From the NCBI GenBank assembly GCA_030425385.1, contig JAUIAH010000036.1:16236-80235 (forward strand): a stretch of DNA of 64,000 bases, read 5' to 3'. Both the position numbers and the translations under genes were made by a program. The notes beneath the pieces were generated by a model that did no database searches, had not been told where the DNA came from, and saw only the letters and a program-made list of their open reading frames with translations. Origin of the DNA: Verrucomicrobiia bacterium. Its GTDB lineage: Bacteria > Verrucomicrobiota > Verrucomicrobiia > Verrucomicrobiales > DEV007. Within the stretch, counting starts at the first letter, position 1; every line of letters starts with the position of its first letter. Positions 36,634 to 45,618 of the stretch are shown here, one piece after another.

Positions 36634-37917
36634 TCAGGCGAGTTTCCAAGGGGCGCGCATGGGGCGCAGGAGTTGTTTCGAGGCCGCTTCAGAATTCGTG
36701 ATCGCTTCGGCTTTCGGGTCGTAGTCAATCTCGATTCCCGTGGCGGCGGCAATCGCGCCAAGGTGGCAACAGGTCGCCGCTCGATGAGCCAACTCGGCGG
36801 AAGCCGCTGTTTCCTTCCGGCTGTAGACGCAATCGATGAAGTTGCGATGGTGGTTGGCCGACTCATAAAGCTTGGTGTCCGTTGGCTTGAGCTTGGTCGT
36901 CCGCAAGGCCTTCGGTTCCGTGATCAGCTTGTCATTCTCGGTGAACACCCATCCCTTCTCGCCGATGAACTTCGTGCCCCAAGCCGTCTCATCTGCGGTC
37001 GCGACCATCGTCATTTCCACGCCGTTCGCATATTGATAGTCGATTCGGAAGCCCTCCGCAGCATCGTAGAGACCGCGATCGCGGCGCACCACATCGCTCG
37101 CGATCACCTTCACCGGAGCGGTGTCATCGGTACCATTGCCCCACTGCGCCACATCGAGGAAATGGGCACCCCAGTCCGTGATGTAGCCTGGTGCGTAATC
37201 CTCAATCCATCGGAAATTGAAATGGCACCGCGCTGCTGTGTAGGGAGCCTGCTCAGCCGGGCCTAACCACATGTCATAATCGAGTTCCTCCGGCACCGGC
37301 TGCTCTTTTTCGTAACCCGTATAGCCCCCGCGAATGGCAAAGGCCGCGGGCACGCCCACTTCAATCCGTTTCAGGGCACCGATGTAGCCGTTACGCACCC
37401 ACTCACACGCCATGCGTGTATAAATGCCAGAGCGTCGCCAGGTCCCACATTGCAGGACCCGTTTATGTTTCTTCACAAGATCACAAACATAACGCCCCTC
37501 GCCAACACTTGCCGCCAGGGGTTTCTCACAATAGACGTCTTTGCCCGCCTGCACGGCTGCCCCGGTGATGATCGCATGCCAGTGATCCGGCGTCGCGATC
37601 ATGAAGGCGTCCAGGTCTTGACGAGCGATCAGTTCCCGAAAATCCCCGGTGCCGGCTTCTTCTTTCAACCCGGCCGTCTTCAAGCCCGCCGCGCGGTGTT
37701 TCGCATCCACATCGCAAATGGCCAACACTTCCACACGCTTGTCTTGCAGGAATGACTTGAGATTCCCCGTGCCCATGCCGCCCACACCAATGCAGCCCAT
37801 CTGCACGCGGTCATTCGGAGCCGTGGCTCCGCCCTTGCCCAACACGGAGGACGGAACGATGAGAGGGCCAGCCAGCCCAAGCGATGATTTGAGGAAATGC
37901 CGACGGGTCGATTTCAT
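36634..37917 (-). CDS. Tat-exported Gfo/Idh/MocA-family oxidoreductase
   Basis: 427 aa. The N-terminus 'MKSTRRHFLKSSLGLAGPL' is a twin-arginine signal (Arg5-Arg6). Rossmann motif 'MGCIGVGGMGTGNL' (about 40-53), 'AICDVDAKHR', 'VYCEKPLAASVGEG' (the EKP motif) and 'DWGAHFLDVAQWG' are standard for the family. Exported members are very abundant in Verrucomicrobiota and act on sugars or sugar derivatives with a tightly bound NAD(P). The substrate is unknown. A HigA-like gene is divergent upstream. Confidence 0.92.
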   Translation of the reverse strand: MKSTRRHFLKSSLGLAGPLIVPSSVLGKGGATAPNDRVQMGCIGVGGMGTGNLKSFLQDKRVEVLAICDVDAKHRAAGLKTAGLKEEAGTGDFRELIARQDLDAFMIATPDHWHAIITGAAVQAGKDVYCEKPLAASVGEGRYVCDLVKKHKRVLQCGTWRRSGIYTRMACEWVRNGYIGALKRIEVGVPAAFAIRGGYTGYEKEQPVPEELDYDMWLGPAEQAPYTAARCHFNFRWIEDYAPGYITDWGAHFLDVAQWGNGTDDTAPVKVIASDVVRRDRGLYDAAEGFRIDYQYANGVEMTMVATADETAWGTKFIGEKGWVFTENDKLITEPKALRTTKLKPTDTKLYESANHHRNFIDCVYSRKETAASAELAHRAATCCHLGAIAAATGIEIDYDPKAEAITNSEAASKQLLRPMRAPWKLA

Positions 37918-37919
37918 GA

Positions 37920-38126
37920 AAGAATCCTAATGACTGTCATGGTCCCGAGCAAGTCCCAACAGCGTGGGGTCTGACATTCGCATGGACCAACGAAGAACTC
38001 TGCGATGTGGAGTTGGTAAAAATCGAAGACACACACTGGCATGAATACGCCTTTAAGAAGAAAGCCAGGAACGATCCCCAACTTGAAAAGCAACCCCGCG
38101 GCAGGAGCCATCGAAGATGCTCTTGA
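37920..38126 (+). pseudogene. Remnant of a HigB-like toxin (C-terminal part only)
   Basis: No complete gene here, but the plus frame starting after a stop at 37917 reads 'GLTFAWTNEELCDVELVKIE' followed by DTH (about 37968-38036). It matches the end of HigB toxins (a 'WrLTFxWxdgxaxDVexxDyH' pattern) and sits directly before the HigA-like gene, where higB normally is. The first half of the toxin is missing: the frame is closed by a stop and the oxidoreductase gene begins there on the other strand. The call is a pattern match only. Confidence 0.5.
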
Positions 38127-38370
38127 GCACTACGAGATCTCTGCATCACAAGCCGCGAAGGCCATGAACATCCCCCGGAGTCGCCTCTGTGATATCTTTG
38201 CGGGACGCAAACGCGTTTCCATCGACACCGCCTTGCGAGTGGAAGCTTACTTGGGCATTCGAGCGGGCTTGTTAGTTGCACTTCAGGCTGACTACGATCT
38301 CAGCCAGGTAGCCCATGGACAAGGCAAGCGAGTGGCCGCAGAGGTCAAACCCTATCATAAGGCTTCTTAG
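38041..38370 (+). CDS. HigA-family antitoxin (XRE-type helix-turn-helix)
   Basis: 109 aa. 'LEHYEISASQAAKAMNIPRS' plus 'RLCDIFAGRKRVSIDTALRV' is a full helix-turn-helix with the HigA signature, ending in 'LVALQADYDLSQVA', a segment diagnostic of HigA. HigA normally neutralises HigB and represses its own operon. Here the toxin is only a fragment, so the antitoxin looks orphaned; it may persist as a regulator or protect against a related toxin. No clear Shine-Dalgarno before the ATG, as expected if it was translated by coupling to higB. Confidence 0.85.
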   Translation: MNTPLRRKPGTIPNLKSNPAAGAIEDALEHYEISASQAAKAMNIPRSRLCDIFAGRKRVSIDTALRVEAYLGIRAGLLVALQADYDLSQVAHGQGKRVAAEVKPYHKAS

Positions 38371-38422
38371 CAACCACCCTATGGACTACTGCATTGAGGT
38401 CGCTGCCATGGAGGGTCCACGC

Positions 38423-40225
38423 TCAGTCCTTGGCTTTCCTCACCACTGCATAGTAGGCCCCGACGTTGTCTCCGCTCGCGGTGGTGAAGGTGGGAGCGAG
38501 TTGGTGGGAGCCTTCTGTTAGGGTGAGGGTGAAGGTAGAGGCGGTGGCGTCGTCGGGAACGGCTTGTTTCGCCACCTCCTGATCATTGAGTGCGATGGCA
38601 GCATGCGTCACCGCAAAGGCCTTGCCGTCCACGGCGCGAAAGGCCTTGGTGGCACCCGGAACATCGGCTCCGGCGGGAAGGCCTTTGGAAATGGGGTGCT
38701 CTGCTTCCGCTGGCCATCGACGGACATCGATGGTGTAAGTGCCAGGGGTGACAACCTTGACGGCCCAATGCCCCCGATGCTGTGCCTTAGCGTTGGGCTG
38801 TTGGCGCGGCCGATTCATGAGACCATTGCGAATGTGGCGCTGATTCCAAGGAACGCCGTGACTCGTGATCCAGTCATGCGCCGTGAGGCTGACCTCTGGA
38901 TGATCGGGATGCCCAAGCACGATCTCCGTGGTTTGCGCAAAGCTGGGTTCGAGTTCAGCCCACCACGCTTCATAGAAAGCACGCATCTTGGCTACCTGCT
39001 CTGGATGATCTCCGGCAATGTCGTTTGTCTGACCAGGGTCGTTGTCGATATGATAGAGTTCCTTGCCGCGGATCAGCCGATAGTGCTCGGACATCACTGC
39101 AGAGTCTTTCCATTTGATGGGGTCTCGAACGCGTTGGGAATCGGTGATGAGGAATCGGTCGCGCCAGCGGATGCGCGGGCCATCAGTAATGAGAGGAGCA
39201 AGCGAGACACCATCAAAGGCGAGCCCCCGAGGCGTCTCCACACCGGCAAAGTCTAACAAGGTTGGCACGATGTCCACCGCGTGGCTCAGCGTGGGGATCT
39301 CAAGCTTCTTGTGGAGTCCATTGTCAGGCCAGTGCAGGAGGAAAGGAACGCGATGACCTCCGTCATAAGGCGAACCTTTCTTACCGCGCATGCCAGCATT
39401 GAAGATCTTCTCCCCCGTAGCCGTCCCGTTGTCCGTCGTGAAGATGAAGATGGTGTTGTCAGCGATTCCTAGGTCTTTCAGAAGCGCTCGTGTCTTCCCC
39501 ACATTGTCATCAATGTTGGTGATCATGCCGAAGAAAGCCGCGATCCGGTCGTCTTGATCTTTGTAGAGATCGAGGTATTTCTGAGGGCAATGCAGCGGGC
39601 CATGCGGTGCATTGGTGCAAATGTAAGCGAAGAATGGCTTCTCCTCCTTCGCGCAGCGTGAGATGAAGGCGTTGCCTTGCTCGAAGAAGACATCCGTGCA
39701 GAAGCCTTTGGCTTGAACGATGGTACCATTGTGGAAATAGGCCCCATCAAAGTAGGCATTGTCCCACACGTCTGGGGTCTGACCCACGCCGCCGCCGCCG
39801 TGGCGATACACTTCCGTGAAGCCACGGTCTTCCGGGCGATAGGGATAGTTATCGCCCATGTGCCATTTGCCGAACATTCCTGTCTCATAGCCGGCATCTT
39901 TCAGGAGCTGTCCTAACGTGATCTCATTCTCACGTAGCATGGAGCGCCCATTAATCGTATGCCACACGCCAGTGCGATTGGTCCAATGGCCCGTGATCAG
40001 CGCTGCGCGGGTAGGGGAGCAGGTCGGTGCCACATGGTAGTCAGTGAGCGAGACGGACTCTGCTGCGAGCGCATCGGTGTGCGGTGTCTTAATGATAGGA
40101 TTGCCATGGCAGGCCAGGTCGCCATAGCCCTGATCATCCGTAATGACAAAGACGATGTTAGGTTTGGCGGCGAGTGTGCCTAGCAGGCATGCCAGCGAGA
40201 GGAGAGTCGAAAGAACGCGATTCAT
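38423..40225 (-). CDS. Exported arylsulfatase, Cys-type
   Basis: 600 aa from ATG 40225, with a signal peptide ending 'LGTLAA'. The metal-binding 'FVITDDQGYGD' and the formylglycine motif 'CSPTRAALITG' (Cys69) identify an active Cys-type sulfatase that needs maturation by a formylglycine-generating enzyme (none in the window). 'GMFGKWHMGD' is the second signature. The last about 130 residues ('PGTYTIDVRRWPAEAEHP' onward) form an extra beta-rich domain. It probably desulfates a polysaccharide, in line with the sulfatase richness of marine Verrucomicrobiota. Confidence 0.92.
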   Translation of the reverse strand: MNRVLSTLLSLACLLGTLAAKPNIVFVITDDQGYGDLACHGNPIIKTPHTDALAAESVSLTDYHVAPTCSPTRAALITGHWTNRTGVWHTINGRSMLRENEITLGQLLKDAGYETGMFGKWHMGDNYPYRPEDRGFTEVYRHGGGGVGQTPDVWDNAYFDGAYFHNGTIVQAKGFCTDVFFEQGNAFISRCAKEEKPFFAYICTNAPHGPLHCPQKYLDLYKDQDDRIAAFFGMITNIDDNVGKTRALLKDLGIADNTIFIFTTDNGTATGEKIFNAGMRGKKGSPYDGGHRVPFLLHWPDNGLHKKLEIPTLSHAVDIVPTLLDFAGVETPRGLAFDGVSLAPLITDGPRIRWRDRFLITDSQRVRDPIKWKDSAVMSEHYRLIRGKELYHIDNDPGQTNDIAGDHPEQVAKMRAFYEAWWAELEPSFAQTTEIVLGHPDHPEVSLTAHDWITSHGVPWNQRHIRNGLMNRPRQQPNAKAQHRGHWAVKVVTPGTYTIDVRRWPAEAEHPISKGLPAGADVPGATKAFRAVDGKAFAVTHAAIALNDQEVAKQAVPDDATASTFTLTLTEGSHQLAPTFTTASGDNVGAYYAVVRKAKD

Positions 40226-40270
40226 GCCACGAGTCAATCCGATCCCGATTGGTTTGCAAAGCACAATGCG

Positions 40271-41077
40271 TCAATCGCTAGTGCTGCGGCACACATTGCA
40301 CAGTTCCTCTCTGCCATCGGCCGTGATACGAAATTCTCGATCTGGCTCCGAAACTTCGGTCGCTCCACAGCGGTCACATTTGTGAAAAGCCTCGTTTGCT
40401 GGGACCTTCGCCGATTCGAATCGACTGCGTCTCGCCGCAACCTCGCTGCGGTGCTTTGCCCCTCGCACAAAGATCGGGCCAAAGACGGCCACAAACGGAA
40501 TGAGGCATGCCAGCATGGGGATGCTGCCACTGACAAAGCCATTGCGATAGGCCGAGAACGAGTAGGCCTGCAAGAGGATGAATCCCGCCGTCAACATGCC
40601 GATGTATTTGAACTTCACCGGAATGACGAGATAGAGGTGAATGATCGTGTCCGCGTAGAGGAAACTGGCTGCCATGATGATGGATCCATAGATGGCGAAG
40701 TTGGCGAGAATCGCCTCACCGACGGTGAGCTTGACGAGGGTGGCGACCAGGACTCCGCAGAGTGCACTAGCAAAGAAATATAGCGTGACGCCAAAGGGCC
40801 CCCAGGCGCGTTCCAAGCCATCGCCGACCATGAAGAGAAAGATGACCTCGAAGAGGATGTAGATGATGCTGCTCGATGCAGGAACGAGGAGGAAGCTGAG
40901 GAGTCGCCACACCTGACCGCTGGCAATGGCATCAAGGTCAAACACCAAGGCCTGGTAGTAGTCCGGTTGCAGATTGATCAGGACCCAGGTGATGAGTTTG
41001 AGGAATGCTAGGATCCGGATCAATCCGGGAATTCCCAGATGGCCGAATTTCTGCTCCAAACGGAGATAGGTGGGCAT
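40271..41077 (-). CDS. Rhomboid-like membrane protein with C-terminal zinc ribbon
   Basis: 268 aa from ATG 41077. Five to six hydrophobic helices (residues about 20-200) in a rhomboid/derlin-like arrangement: 'VWRLLSFLLVPASSSIIYIL' and 'GDGLERAWGPFGVTLYFFAS' match the family's conserved L1 and helix regions. The catalytic GxSG serine is not seen (the matching place reads 'AIYGSIIMAAS'), so this is probably a pseudoprotease. The tail has two Cys pairs, 'CDRCG' and 'CNVCR', i.e. a zinc ribbon. No neighbour suggests a role. Confidence 0.75.
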   Translation of the reverse strand: MPTYLRLEQKFGHLGIPGLIRILAFLKLITWVLINLQPDYYQALVFDLDAIASGQVWRLLSFLLVPASSSIIYILFEVIFLFMVGDGLERAWGPFGVTLYFFASALCGVLVATLVKLTVGEAILANFAIYGSIIMAASFLYADTIIHLYLVIPVKFKYIGMLTAGFILLQAYSFSAYRNGFVSGSIPMLACLIPFVAVFGPIFVRGAKHRSEVAARRSRFESAKVPANEAFHKCDRCGATEVSEPDREFRITADGREELCNVCRSTSD

Positions 41078-41171
41078 GGGCGAGTATGAAACGCAGAGCG
41101 GGGCAGGGCGCAACCACAATCCAGATGGGCTTGTTCGTTGACAAACCATCCAACACTCCGTTCGTGCCTCC

Positions 41172-42266
41172 ATGGCCACTGATCTCAAGGAAACGCCGCT
41201 CCATGCGGAACACGACGCACAAGGTGCGCGCATGGTCCCCTTTGCCGGTTGGCGTATGCCTGTGCAATACGAGGGCATTCTGCCTGAGCATCGGGCGGTG
41301 CGCGCGTCGTGCGGCGTCTTTGATATTTCGCACATGGGCCAGCTCTTTGTGGAAGGTCCTAAGGCCGCTACATGGCTTGAACGCCAACTCACAAATGCGG
41401 TCGACGCCCTGGCCCCAGGACAGGCGCATTACACCCTTCTCCTTCACCCTAACGGAGGCGTCATCGATGACCTCATCCTCTACCGCCTCGCTGGTGAACG
41501 CTTCTTACTCTTGGTGAATGCTGCCAAGCTAGAGGAGGATACGGCTTGCCTCCGAGATCGCCTGGACGCAGGCGTGCACTTGGACAATCGCAGTGCCGAC
41601 TACGCGGGCCTCGCCGTGCAAGGACCGCGAGCTGCGGACGTCGCTGCCCAGCTATGGCCGGAGCATTCGGCTTTACCAGATCGCAATCATGTGAGGATCC
41701 TTGCCACGCCCCAAGGAGAAGCCTTCCTTTGCCGGACTGGTTACACAGGTGAAGACGGATTCGAGCTCTTCGTGCCGAACGCCATGGCGACGGATCTTTG
41801 GAAGACGATCCTCGCTGCAGATGTCACCCCTTGCGGTCTCGGCGCGCGGGACACCTTACGTCTGGAAATGGGGTACCCTCTTAATGGGGCAGATCTCTCG
41901 CCCGAGCATTCGCCGCTGGAAGCTGGTCTTGGATTCTTTGTTAGCCTGGCGAAGCCAGTAGACTTTGTAGGAAAAGGTGCCCTGATCGTGCAGAGAGAGG
42001 CTGGTCTTCCATCGCGACTCACCGGGCTTATCATGCCTGACAAAGGGCCGCCGCTCCGGCATGGATACGCGATCATGAAAGGTGATGAGAAACTCGCCGA
42101 ACTCACCAGCGGATGTCTTTCACCCAGTCTCGGTCACGGTATTGGCATGGCCTACCTTCCTAGCGGACATACGAAGCCGGGGCTCGATCTTGAGGTTGAT
42201 ATTCGCGGACGCCGATTTCCCGTGACCACTGTCAAGAAGCCCTTCTACCATCCAAAGAAATCATGA
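41172..42266 (+). CDS. gcvT: Glycine cleavage system T protein (aminomethyltransferase)
   Basis: 364 aa, transfers the methylene group from lipoyl-bound aminomethyl to tetrahydrofolate. 'HDAQGARMVPFAGWRMPVQY', 'FDISHMGQL', 'YTLLLHPNGGVIDDLI', 'YTGEDGFELF' and 'LGARDTLRLEMGYPLNG' are the family blocks in order, including the catalytic Asp region. Starts at ATG 41172 and overlaps gcvH by 4 bases (ATGA). gcvP does not follow. Confidence 0.95.
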   Translation: MATDLKETPLHAEHDAQGARMVPFAGWRMPVQYEGILPEHRAVRASCGVFDISHMGQLFVEGPKAATWLERQLTNAVDALAPGQAHYTLLLHPNGGVIDDLILYRLAGERFLLLVNAAKLEEDTACLRDRLDAGVHLDNRSADYAGLAVQGPRAADVAAQLWPEHSALPDRNHVRILATPQGEAFLCRTGYTGEDGFELFVPNAMATDLWKTILAADVTPCGLGARDTLRLEMGYPLNGADLSPEHSPLEAGLGFFVSLAKPVDFVGKGALIVQREAGLPSRLTGLIMPDKGPPLRHGYAIMKGDEKLAELTSGCLSPSLGHGIGMAYLPSGHTKPGLDLEVDIRGRRFPVTTVKKPFYHPKKS

Positions 42267-42640
42267 GCATCCCTCAACACCTCAAGTTCCTCGAATCGCA
42301 CGAATGGATCGCCACCGGTCATGATCCAGCTGCCGTTGGCATCTCTGATCACGCGCAATCAGAAATGGGTGAGATCGTCTTTGTCGAACTCCCGGAAATC
42401 GGCCGAGAGGTGGAAGCCGGTGAAGCCTTCGCTGTGGTCGAATCTGTCAAAGCGGCCAGTGACATCTACGCCCCTGTCGCCGGTCAAATCGTGGAAGCGA
42501 ACGAAGCCCTTGGAAACGAACCCGGTCTCATCAACGAGGATCCCTACGAGAAAGGTTGGCTGGTCAAGATCAAGCCCGCGGCGGAGCCCGCTTGGGATCA
42601 GCTCCTTAGTCCGGAGGATTACGAAAAGGGACTCGGTTAG
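42263..42640 (+). CDS. gcvH: Glycine cleavage system H protein (lipoyl carrier)
   Basis: 125 aa. Carries the lipoyl attachment motif 'VVESVKAASDIYAPV' (Lys63) and the 'SHEWI' N-terminus; 'GWLVKIKPA' closes the domain. It shuttles the aminomethyl group between P, T and L proteins. Translationally coupled to gcvT. Convergent with the DUF6702-like gene 18 bases on. Confidence 0.96.
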   Translation: MSIPQHLKFLESHEWIATGHDPAAVGISDHAQSEMGEIVFVELPEIGREVEAGEAFAVVESVKAASDIYAPVAGQIVEANEALGNEPGLINEDPYEKGWLVKIKPAAEPAWDQLLSPEDYEKGLG

Positions 42641-42658
42641 AGCCGAGCACTCACGAGG

Positions 42659-43180
42659 CTATCGAAAGGCGTTCGGTGCTGGCATGGCGACGGTGCTGCG
42701 GCGCTTGCGGAAGCGTAAGGTCTTCCGCTTCTTGCCTATCATGAGATTCACCATATTCACCTGCTGAGCAAAGGTATCGATGAGAATGTGATGCCGCATC
42801 TCACAGCCTTCCATCGAGGCTCGCTTGATGGGAAATTCGACATAGATCCAGGCATCGGCTTCCTCAATTTCATAGCCGATCCATTTGGCGGGGACGCGCG
42901 TTTTATCGGCGCGAGTGATCGATAGATTGGATAGAATGTATTGCCGCAGGGCTTTCTGGTCACTCGCGTGCTTCTCCTCAAGGTACACTTCGCGTTTGGC
43001 GGCTTTGGTTAGGATTGCCTCAAGGTCTTCGGCAGAAACTTTCAAGGCGAGTTCGAGCGTTTGCGTTTCGGAAATCCAATGGCCCGTGCCTGTCGAGACA
43101 TAATGCGGATGGGCCACCACCGTGCCCTTGGCGAAGAAGAGAGCAGCAATGAGAAGAGGAAGGTGGCGGAGCACTACCAT
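42659..43180 (-). CDS. Small exported protein, DUF6702-like
   Basis: 173 aa with a signal peptide ending 'TVVAHPHYVS'. The 'HPHYVSTGTGHWISETQTLE' start followed by 'LALKVSAEDLEAILTKAA' is the pattern of DUF6702, small periplasmic proteins often beside exported metallopeptidases; here too the gene follows the M1 peptidase by 3 bases. Function unknown. It ends with a basic tail ('KKRKTLRFRKRRST'). Confidence 0.65.
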   Translation of the reverse strand: MVVLRHLPLLIAALFFAKGTVVAHPHYVSTGTGHWISETQTLELALKVSAEDLEAILTKAAKREVYLEEKHASDQKALRQYILSNLSITRADKTRVPAKWIGYEIEEADAWIYVEFPIKRASMEGCEMRHHILIDTFAQQVNMVNLMIGKKRKTLRFRKRRSTVAMPAPNAFR

Positions 43181-43183
43181 CGC

Positions 43184-45547
43184 TCAGGAATCTGAAGAAG
43201 AAGTGTTGTCAGATTTGCCGTCCTGAGCAGCGTCTTCAGAAGACGCTTCATTGGCTTCGCGTGCCTCGCGCATCGGATTCTCTGTCTGCCGCTTGAAGAG
43301 GCGGAAACGCGACTCAACGGGGCGGGAAGGCCAATAGTTGTTCTCGCGATCGGCATCGGCCGTCTCTCTTAGGGGATCAATTTCCAGATGCCGGATTTGG
43401 TCTTTCGCGAGAATCAACTTGGAAACTTGCTTGGAATTGGACCGCCAAATTTCGGCAGGTAACCGCAGCGTTTCTTCCGTCCCATTCTCGTAGACTACCT
43501 TGAGAATGATGGGCATGACAAGACCACCCACATTGCGGAAATCGATAGAATAGAAATGGCGTTGTGTCTTTAAAAGAGCACGTTCCTCAGGCTCAAGAGA
43601 AGCGATCAACGCTTCGGCTTCTTCCCGTTCATTGGCGGTGACGTCCAATGGGTCATAGTGATTGTAGAAATCGACCAATTCAGGATAACGCTCGGTGCGC
43701 TTCTTGACATCAGCATTACGCTGCTCCGTGATCTCTTTGGGTTCCTGGTCTCGGTTCGCCTTGTCCTCTGCTTTCTCGATCTCGGGGTCGAGGGTATCAA
43801 GATCGAGCAAATGGACGCGATCGATGCCGATATCCACATGATTCGTGGTGTAGAACCACCCACGCCAGAACCAATCTAGGTCAATGCTAGAAGCATCCTC
43901 CAGCGTTCGAAAGAGGTCGGCAGGCTCCGGACGCTTGAACATCCATCGCTGAGAAAACTCTTTGAAAGCAAAGTCGAAGAGCTCTCTGCCCATGATGGTT
44001 TCACGGAGAATATTCAGGGCGGTGGCTGGTTTTCCGTAGGCATTGTTGCCAAACTGCAGGACCGATTCCGAATTAGTCATGATGGGCACCTGCTCCGTGC
44101 TCACCATATACTCAATCATGTTCTTGGCAGGACCACGCCGGGAAGGGTAGTCGGGTTCCCATTCTTTCTCTGCCAGGTATTGGAGGAAACTATTGATCCC
44201 TTCATCGATCCATGTCCATTGCCGCTCATCGGAATTGACGATCATAGGAAAGTAGTTGTGTCCCACTTCATGGATGATGACTGAGATGAGGCCGTATTTG
44301 ATGCGTTTGCTATAGGTCCCATCTTCTTCTGGCCGGGGGCCATTGAAGCAAATCATAGGGTATTCCATGCCGCCCACAGGCCCATTGACGGAAATGGCGA
44401 CGGGGTAGGGATAGGGAAACGTGAAGCGCGAATACACATCTAGCGTGTGCATGATAGAGTGGGTGGAATACTTGCTCCAGAGGGGCTCGCCTTCATTGGG
44501 GTAATACGACATGCACCAGGCGTCATTCCCGTGGGCGCGATGACGCACAGCGTCCCAGATGAATTTGCGGGAACTCGCCCAGGCAAAGTCTCGCACATTC
44601 TCGGCCTCAAAGATCCAGGTCTTCACTCCTGAAGCCTTCGTTTCTTGATTCTCAAGGGCTTCCGCAGGGGTGACGATGAACCGAGGCAACGTGGCTTTCT
44701 CAGCTTCTTGGAGGCGTTTCTGTTGCGTTTCTGTCAGAACTTCCTCAGGATTCTGCAGGACTCCTGTCGAGGCAACAATGTGATCTTCGGGTGCGGTGAT
44801 GGCCACGCGATAGTCGCCGAATTCGAGCGTGAATTCACCCCGTCGGATGAACTGCTTGTTCTGCCAGCCGTGGACGTCCGTATAGGCCACCATGCGAGGA
44901 AACCACTGGGCGATCTCGTAGATGGCATTCTTATCCTCCTCAAAGAATTCGTAGCCCCCGCGTGTGCGAATCTTCTTGGCGTCGACAATCTGATAGGTCC
45001 ATCCGATTTGGAAAGACGTCTTGCTGCCAGAAGTGAGCGGCTCGGGCAAATCGATCCGGAGCATGGTGCCGACGATCTGGTGGGCGAGCGGTTCGCCGAC
45101 GATATCGGTGACTTTGGTGATCTGGTGCCCGCCGCGGAAGTCTTCGCGGTGCAGATGTTCGCGCAATTCCTTATAAGTGAATGCATTCAAATCGGGCGTC
45201 ACACGCGTGTTGATATCGGTGGAGCCCGGCTCAAAGCGGTTCTGGTCCAATTGCACCCAGAGATAATTCAGCGCTAAGGGAGCATTATTGTGATAAGTGA
45301 TCGTCTCCTCAGCGACGAGCGCATGCCGATCTTCTAACAAAGTGACGTGAATGTCATAGTCGGCTCGCTGCTGCCAGTAGCGGTGCCCGGGAGCTCCAGA
45401 GGCTGCGCGATAGTCGTTTGGCGTGGGCAACAGCTCATCAAGCTGCCGGAAGGGATCAGCCTCGTACGTTGGGGGGATTTCCTGAGCGCTGACCGGGAGA
45501 ACCCATAAGACAAGGAACAAGGCGATACGAGAAAGGAGAGAATCCAT
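43184..45547 (-). CDS. Exported M1-family metallopeptidase
   Basis: About 787 aa from ATG 45547 (45565 is an in-frame alternative); signal peptide ending 'VLPVSAQE'. Zinc site 'HEVGHNYF' (about residue 425) with the downstream Glu in 'WIDEGINSF', and the substrate-binding 'VGGMEYPMI' (GxMEN-like) motif, identify an active gluzincin aminopeptidase-type fold. The C-terminal part is acidic ('ASSEDAAQDGKSDN'). Probably digests peptides in the periplasm or outside. The DUF6702-like gene follows 3 bases later. Confidence 0.92.
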   Translation of the reverse strand: MDSLLSRIALFLVLWVLPVSAQEIPPTYEADPFRQLDELLPTPNDYRAASGAPGHRYWQQRADYDIHVTLLEDRHALVAEETITYHNNAPLALNYLWVQLDQNRFEPGSTDINTRVTPDLNAFTYKELREHLHREDFRGGHQITKVTDIVGEPLAHQIVGTMLRIDLPEPLTSGSKTSFQIGWTYQIVDAKKIRTRGGYEFFEEDKNAIYEIAQWFPRMVAYTDVHGWQNKQFIRRGEFTLEFGDYRVAITAPEDHIVASTGVLQNPEEVLTETQQKRLQEAEKATLPRFIVTPAEALENQETKASGVKTWIFEAENVRDFAWASSRKFIWDAVRHRAHGNDAWCMSYYPNEGEPLWSKYSTHSIMHTLDVYSRFTFPYPYPVAISVNGPVGGMEYPMICFNGPRPEEDGTYSKRIKYGLISVIIHEVGHNYFPMIVNSDERQWTWIDEGINSFLQYLAEKEWEPDYPSRRGPAKNMIEYMVSTEQVPIMTNSESVLQFGNNAYGKPATALNILRETIMGRELFDFAFKEFSQRWMFKRPEPADLFRTLEDASSIDLDWFWRGWFYTTNHVDIGIDRVHLLDLDTLDPEIEKAEDKANRDQEPKEITEQRNADVKKRTERYPELVDFYNHYDPLDVTANEREEAEALIASLEPEERALLKTQRHFYSIDFRNVGGLVMPIILKVVYENGTEETLRLPAEIWRSNSKQVSKLILAKDQIRHLEIDPLRETADADRENNYWPSRPVESRFRLFKRQTENPMREAREANEASSEDAAQDGKSDNTSSSDS

Positions 45548-45618
45548 AACGGAGGAGCCAGTCATCTAGGAACGCTAGGGTTTCTAGAAACACTGTCAAA
45601 CCTCGAATCCGAAAGCCA

